DNA from: an uncultured Verrucomicrobiota bacterium
Lineage (GTDB): Bacteria; Verrucomicrobiota; Kiritimatiellia; RFP12; UBA3636
NCBI GenBank assembly: GCA_946534745.1
Contig: CAMNDA010000358.1
Location: forward strand, 1 to 8,373
Direction of reading: 5' to 3'
DNA length: 8,373 nt
Shown one piece after another: positions 5,208 to 8,373 of the stretch (its first letter is position 1; every line of letters begins with the position of its first letter). The notes under the pieces were generated by a model. That model was given only the letters and a program-made list of their open reading frames with translations, ran no database searches and was not told where the DNA came from. Position numbers and translations under genes: made by a program.

Positions 5208-5930
5208 TTCATTGCTTCCAGAGGCCTGCGGCGGAACGGAAGGGGACCCGGGGACGACGAGGCCGTCGCGCACGTGGATTGTGCGGCGGGTGTAGTCGCA
5301 GACCTCGGCGTCGTGGGTGACGAGGACGATGGTGATGCCCTTCTCGGCGTTGAGCCGCCGGAAGAGCTCGAGAATCTCCACCGTGGTCTTCGAGTCGAGG
5401 TTGCCCGTCGGCTCGTCGGCGAAGAGGATCTCCGGGTCGTTCACGAGCGACCGCGCGATGGCGACGCGCTGCTGCTGTCCGCCGGAGAGCTGCGCGGGCG
5501 TGTGGTTCATGCGGCCCTCCAGCCCCAGCATCGCGAGCAGCTCCTTCGCCCGCTCGACCTCCCTCGCGCGCGGCGCGCGCCGCCCGCGGTGGTATTCGAG
5601 CGGCATCAGGACGTTCTGCAGCGCGCTCGTGCGCGCGAGCAGGTTGAAGCTCTGGAACACCCACCCGATGCGCGCCGCCCTGAGGTCCGCGCGCTCGTCC
5701 GACGTGAGCCGCGAGACGTCGCGCCCGTCGAACCGGTATTCGCCGCCGCTCGGCGTGTCGAGGAAGCCGAGGATGTTCATGAGCGTCGACTTGCCCGACC
5801 CCGACGCGCCCATCAGCGCCACCAGGTCGCCCTTCTCCACCGAGAGCGACACGCCCTTCAGCACCGGCACGTCGATCCCGCCCGGCAGGTGGTAGGTCTT
5901 GGTGAGATTGGAGACCTCGATGAGAGCCAT
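5202..5930 (-). CDS. MacB-type ABC transporter ATP-binding protein
   Basis: 242 aa ATPase subunit of the MacA/MacB-like exporter. Walker A GASGSGKST (41-49), Q-loop Q93 in WVFQSFNLL, signature LSGGQQQ (148-154), Walker B ILFADEP (168-174, D172 and E173), D-loop GNLD (176-179) and switch H206. The N-terminus LIEVSNLTKTYHLPGGIDVP and GFLDTPSGGEY are typical of MacB ATPase domains. ATG 5930 follows the macA stop by 18 nt; no strong Shine-Dalgarno is visible, so translation may be coupled. After about residue 224 the tail (VVPGSPSVPPQASGSNEP) is Pro/Ser-rich and non-conserved, and its last residue and stop codon come from the inserted repeat arm. The original C-terminus may have been different, but the catalytic domain is intact. 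Confidence 0.95.
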   Translation of the reverse strand: MALIEVSNLTKTYHLPGGIDVPVLKGVSLSVEKGDLVALMGASGSGKSTLMNILGFLDTPSGGEYRFDGRDVSRLTSDERADLRAARIGWVFQSFNLLARTSALQNVLMPLEYHRGRRAPRAREVERAKELLAMLGLEGRMNHTPAQLSGGQQQRVAIARSLVNDPEILFADEPTGNLDSKTTVEILELFRRLNAEKGITIVLVTHDAEVCDYTRRTIHVRDGLVVPGSPSVPPQASGSNEP

Positions 5931-5948
5931 GGAAGAGGGGGCGCGAAG

Positions 5949-7289
5949 CTAGCCCGGCGGGGGGCCGGCGCGCCGCGGGGGCTTGGGCATGTTGGGCATG
6001 AAGGGGTTCTTGGAGCCGGCGGTGTCGGAGGAGGAGGGCGCGGCGGCCTTGCCTTCGGCGGCGGCCTCCTCGCGGACGACGACGCGCGCGCCTTCGGCAA
6101 GCGCGCCCTTCTGGATCGGCTCGACGGCGGCGAGGGAGCCGTTGTTGAGGAGGACCTTCACGGGGACGGGCCGCGGCGGGGTCTTCTCCCCGTCCGCCGG
6201 CGCGAGCCAGACCGCGCCGTCCGCTCCCTCGGCCGCGGGGGGCGGCGGCGCGCCGGACGGCGTGTAGCGCAGCGCGCGAGAGGGGACCGCGAGGGCGTCG
6301 CGCACGGCCTCCGTCTCGAACTCCACGCTCGCCGTGAGGTAGGGCAGGAGCGTGAGGTCGGCGTTGTCGACGTCGATCTCGACCGTGTAGGTGACGACGT
6401 TGGAGGAGAGCGTCGCGTTGAGGCGCACGCGCCGTACGACGCCGCGGAAGGTGCGGCCCGGGAAGGCGTCGACGGTGAACGAGACGCCCTGCCCCGCGCG
6501 GACGCCGCCGACGTCGGCCTCGTTCACCGACGCCCAGATGCGCATCGTCCGCAGGTCCTTCGCGACGAGGAAGAGGGAGCTGGCGCTCATCGACGAGACG
6601 ACGGTCTGGCCGAGGTTCACGCGGCGGTCGACGACGACGCCGTCGACCGGCGAGGAGATCGTGCAGTAGCCGAGGTTGCGCTCGGCCTTCTCAACCGCGG
6701 CCTTCGCCTGGACGACCTGAGCAACGGCGCTCGCGACCGACGCCCTCGCGATTCCGAGCTGCGCGTCCGCCCCCTTGTACGCGGCCTCCGCGGCGTCGTA
6801 GTCGCTCTGCGACTGCGCGATGCCGACGCCGAGCGCCTTCGCGCGCTCCCACTCCTTGGTCTCGCGCTCGAGGTCGACCTCCGCCTTCGTCGCGTTCGCC
6901 CTCGCGGACGCGACGGCGGCCTCGGCGATGGCGAACTGCGCCTTCGCGACGTCGAGGTCGGCTAGGTAGGTCACGTCGTCGATGCGGGCGAGGATCGTGC
7001 CGTTCGTGACGGGGGAGCAGTAGTCGACCTCGGTGCCGCTCTCGTCGACGCCGAACGCGACGATCTGGCCGCTCACCTGCGAGCCGACGTCGACGAGCTC
7101 CTCCGGCTCGAGCGTGCCGGACGCGGCGATCGTGGAGACGACGTCGGCGCGCGTCGCGGCCATGGCGACGTAGCGGACGTCCTTCGGCGCCCGGGGCGCG
7201 TCGCCGGACGGGCCGCACCCCGCCGCGCAGGCGGCGAGCGCGGCCGCGGCCGGCAGGGCGGAACGGAAAATCGTTTTCGCGCGTTTCAC
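5949..7289 (-). CDS. macA: MacA-like periplasmic adaptor (membrane fusion protein), lipoprotein
   Basis: 446 aa. It should bridge the MacB-type transporter and an outer-membrane channel. Start GTG 7289 is chosen because GAGGGAG lies about 7 nt upstream and the frame then opens directly with a lipoprotein signal: basic MKRAKTIFR, a hydrophobic Ala/Leu core, and lipobox LAAC (C21; AAGC at C25 is the alternative). Upstream in-frame sequence is promoter and terminator DNA. Domains in order: first lipoyl half (about 60-105, GQIVAFG and GTILARID), an Ala/Glu-rich alpha-helical hairpin (about 111-205, coiled-coil-like), second lipoyl half (206-230, LGYCTISSPVDGVVVDRRVN), then beta-barrel and membrane-proximal domains (about 235-405). 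The tail after 406 is Ala/Pro-rich and ends NPFMPNMPKPPRRAGPPPG. It is first in the operon with the ATPase, the inserted GxxExxY gene and the permease. Substrate is unknown (drugs, peptides or lipids are possible). Confidence 0.92.
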   Translation of the reverse strand: MKRAKTIFRSALPAAAALAACAAGCGPSGDAPRAPKDVRYVAMAATRADVVSTIAASGTLEPEELVDVGSQVSGQIVAFGVDESGTEVDYCSPVTNGTILARIDDVTYLADLDVAKAQFAIAEAAVASARANATKAEVDLERETKEWERAKALGVGIAQSQSDYDAAEAAYKGADAQLGIARASVASAVAQVVQAKAAVEKAERNLGYCTISSPVDGVVVDRRVNLGQTVVSSMSASSLFLVAKDLRTMRIWASVNEADVGGVRAGQGVSFTVDAFPGRTFRGVVRRVRLNATLSSNVVTYTVEIDVDNADLTLLPYLTASVEFETEAVRDALAVPSRALRYTPSGAPPPPAAEGADGAVWLAPADGEKTPPRPVPVKVLLNNGSLAAVEPIQKGALAEGARVVVREEAAAEGKAAAPSSSDTAGSKNPFMPNMPKPPRRAGPPPG

Positions 7290-7313
7290 GGGAGATCTCC
7301 CTCTGGCGGTTTC

Positions 7314-7347
7314 TGAATTCACGTTCAATAATATGAATCTCCGTTCA
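7314..7347. promoter_or_regulatory. Two tandem dyad operators over the macA promoter
   Basis: TGAATTCACGTTCA (7314-7327) and TGAATCTCCGTTCA (7334-7347) agree at 11 of 14 positions, start 20 nt apart, and each is a TGAA-N6-TTCA dyad. One lies in the -35/-10 spacer, the other over the predicted transcription start. This is the geometry of a repressor site; dyads of this size are common for TetR-family regulators of efflux pumps. No regulator gene is in the window. Confidence 0.5.
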
Positions 7348-7355
7348 GAAGTCAA
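7328..7355 (-). promoter_or_regulatory. Sigma-70-like promoter of the macA operon
   Basis: On the minus strand, -35 TTGACT (7355-7350) and -10 TATTAT (7333-7328), each 5 of 6 to consensus, with a 16-nt spacer. The start would be near 7321, giving a leader of about 32 nt before the GTG codon. It sits directly downstream of the tuf terminator, supporting a separate transcription unit. Confidence 0.7.
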
Positions 7356-7358
7356 GCG

Positions 7359-7396
7359 AAAAAGAAGGAGGCGCGCCCGAGATCGGGCGCGCCTCC
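7359..7396 (-). terminator. tuf: Intrinsic terminator of tuf
   Basis: A perfect 14-bp stem (7367-7380 with 7383-7396; core GGAGGCGCGCCC) begins 23 nt after the EF-Tu stop codon. On the minus strand it is followed by the T-rich run TTCTTTTTCG, the standard Rho-independent arrangement. Confidence 0.92.
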
Positions 7397-7419
7397 GAGA
7401 CAGCGGGCCTTGCGGCGGG

Positions 7420-8373
7420 CTACTTGATGATCTTGGTGACCGTGCCGGCACCGACGGTGCGGCCGCCTTCGCGGATCGCGAAGCGCATCTTCTCCTCCAG
7501 GGCGGCGGGGTAGATGAGCGTGACCGTCATGTTGATGTTGTCGCCGGGCATGACCATCTCGACGCCCTCGGGGAGCTTGATGTCGCCCGTCACGTCCGCG
7601 GTGCGGATGTAGAACTGGGGACGGTAGCCCGGGAAGAACGCGGTGTGGCGGCCGCCCTCCTCCTTGGTGAGGACGTAGACCTGGGCCTCGAACTCGGTGT
7701 GCGGGGTGATGCTGCCGGGCTTCGCGAGGATCTGGCCGCGCTGGACCTCCTCCTTCTTCGTGCCGCGGAGCAGGCACCCGACGTTGTCGCCGGCCTGGCC
7801 CTGGTCGAGGGTCTTGCGGAACATCTCGACGCCCGTGATCGTGGTCTTCTGGGTGGGCTTGATGCCGACGATTTCGGCATCGTCGCCGACCTTCACGACG
7901 CCGCGCTCGACGCGGCCCGTGACGACCGTGCCGCGGCCTTCGATCGAGAAGATGTCCTCGATGGGCATCATGAACGGAAGGTCGAGCTGGTGGACGGGGT
8001 CGGGGATGTAGTCGTCGAGCGTCTTGAGGAGCTCGTCGATGCACTTGCACGCCGGGTCGTCGGGCGAGGAGGCCTGCGTGGCGGCGAGCGCCGAGCCGCG
8101 GACGATCGGGGTGTTGTCGCCGTCGAACTCGTACTTGTTGAGGAGCTCGCGGATCTCCATCTCGACGAGGTCGAGGAGCTCGGGGTCGTCGACGAGGTCG
8201 ACCTTGTTGAGGAAGACGACGATCTTCGGGACGCCGACCTGGCGGGCGAGCAGGACGTGCTCCTTGGTCTGCGGCATCGGGCCGTCGGCGGCGGAGACGA
8301 CGAGGATCGCGCCGTCCATCTGCGCGGCGCCGACGATCATGTTCTTGACGAAGTCGGCGTGGCCGGGGCAGTC
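7420..8373 (-). CDS. tuf: Elongation factor Tu, N-terminus cut by window edge
   Basis: 317 C-terminal residues of EF-Tu, the GTPase that delivers aminoacyl-tRNA to the ribosome. The visible part starts in the G3 motif DCPGH (equivalent to about residue 80 in E. coli), so P-loop and switch I lie outside. Also visible: the G4 motif NKVD in VFLNKVDLVDD, the G5-like RGSAL, domain 2 (IEGRGTVVTGRVERG) and domain 3 ending FAIREGGRTVGAGTVTKIIK. The stop is TAG at 7422-7420, with an intrinsic terminator just after it. An intact, strongly conserved protein with no disruption seen. The following gene on the same strand is macA with its own promoter, so tuf is last in, or alone in, its transcription unit. 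Confidence 0.97.
   Translation of the reverse strand, partial: DCPGHADFVKNMIVGAAQMDGAILVVSAADGPMPQTKEHVLLARQVGVPKIVVFLNKVDLVDDPELLDLVEMEIRELLNKYEFDGDNTPIVRGSALAATQASSPDDPACKCIDELLKTLDDYIPDPVHQLDLPFMMPIEDIFSIEGRGTVVTGRVERGVVKVGDDAEIVGIKPTQKTTITGVEMFRKTLDQGQAGDNVGCLLRGTKKEEVQRGQILAKPGSITPHTEFEAQVYVLTKEEGGRHTAFFPGYRPQFYIRTADVTGDIKLPEGVEMVMPGDNINMTVTLIYPAALEEKMRFAIREGGRTVGAGTVTKIIK

Noticed and set aside
4590..5220. Target-site duplication around the GxxExxY cassette
   Set aside because: Flanks share only loosely similar CATT-containing sequence, with no exact direct repeat adjoining both arms.
5274..6965. 563-residue open frame on the plus strand
   Set aside because: Runs antisense through the ATPase and macA genes, is Arg/Glu/Val/Asp-rich in the way of GC-rich shadow frames, and has no recognisable motif.

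Overview
This is a GC-rich bacterial window with diderm-type genes: a lipoprotein membrane-fusion adaptor with MacB-type transporter parts, tandem Hsp20 chaperones and a GxxExxY-family protein. That mix, plus short-unit dispersed repeats, is reminiscent of the PVC superphylum (Kiritimatiellota/Lentisphaerota/Verrucomicrobiota). This placement is inference; no rRNA or species-specific marker is present.

Layout from left to right. (1) Positions 1-1887, minus strand: a two-gene ABC operon, ATPase then FtsX-like permease. The permease runs off the left edge and carries a composite of three repeat types, read in frame, in its extracytoplasmic domain. (2) Positions 1888-2316: a divergent intergenic region, AT-richer than its surroundings. 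It holds a perfect 21-bp inverted repeat and, next to the chaperone genes, a near-consensus sigma-54 promoter. (3) Positions 2317-3181, plus strand: two Hsp20 genes. The first ends inside a degenerate copy of the same 7-nt tandem repeat found in the permease. (4) Positions 3241-7289, minus strand: a macA / ATPase / GxxExxY / macB-type permease operon, read from 7289 down to 3241. The GxxExxY gene sits between the ATPase and permease genes and is bounded by 33-nt imperfect inverted repeats, so it looks like an inserted cassette of about 607 bp. A sigma-70-like promoter overlapped by two TGAA-N6-TTCA dyads drives macA. (5) Positions 7420-8373, minus strand: the last 317 residues of EF-Tu, followed by a clear intrinsic terminator.

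How the parts work together. MacA-like adaptor, ATPase and MacB-type permease should form a tripartite efflux or export machine whose ATPase is a separate polypeptide. The Hsp20 pair are ATP-independent holdase chaperones, possibly co-transcribed from the sigma-54 site. The left ABC pair is a second MacB/LolCDE-like export system of unknown substrate.

The most interesting signal is the repeat behaviour. A 7-nt tandem family occurs once read through inside a protein and once supplying a stop codon, and the GxxExxY cassette arm also supplies the stop codon of the ATPase gene. These short elements appear to be reshaping protein sequences and gene ends.
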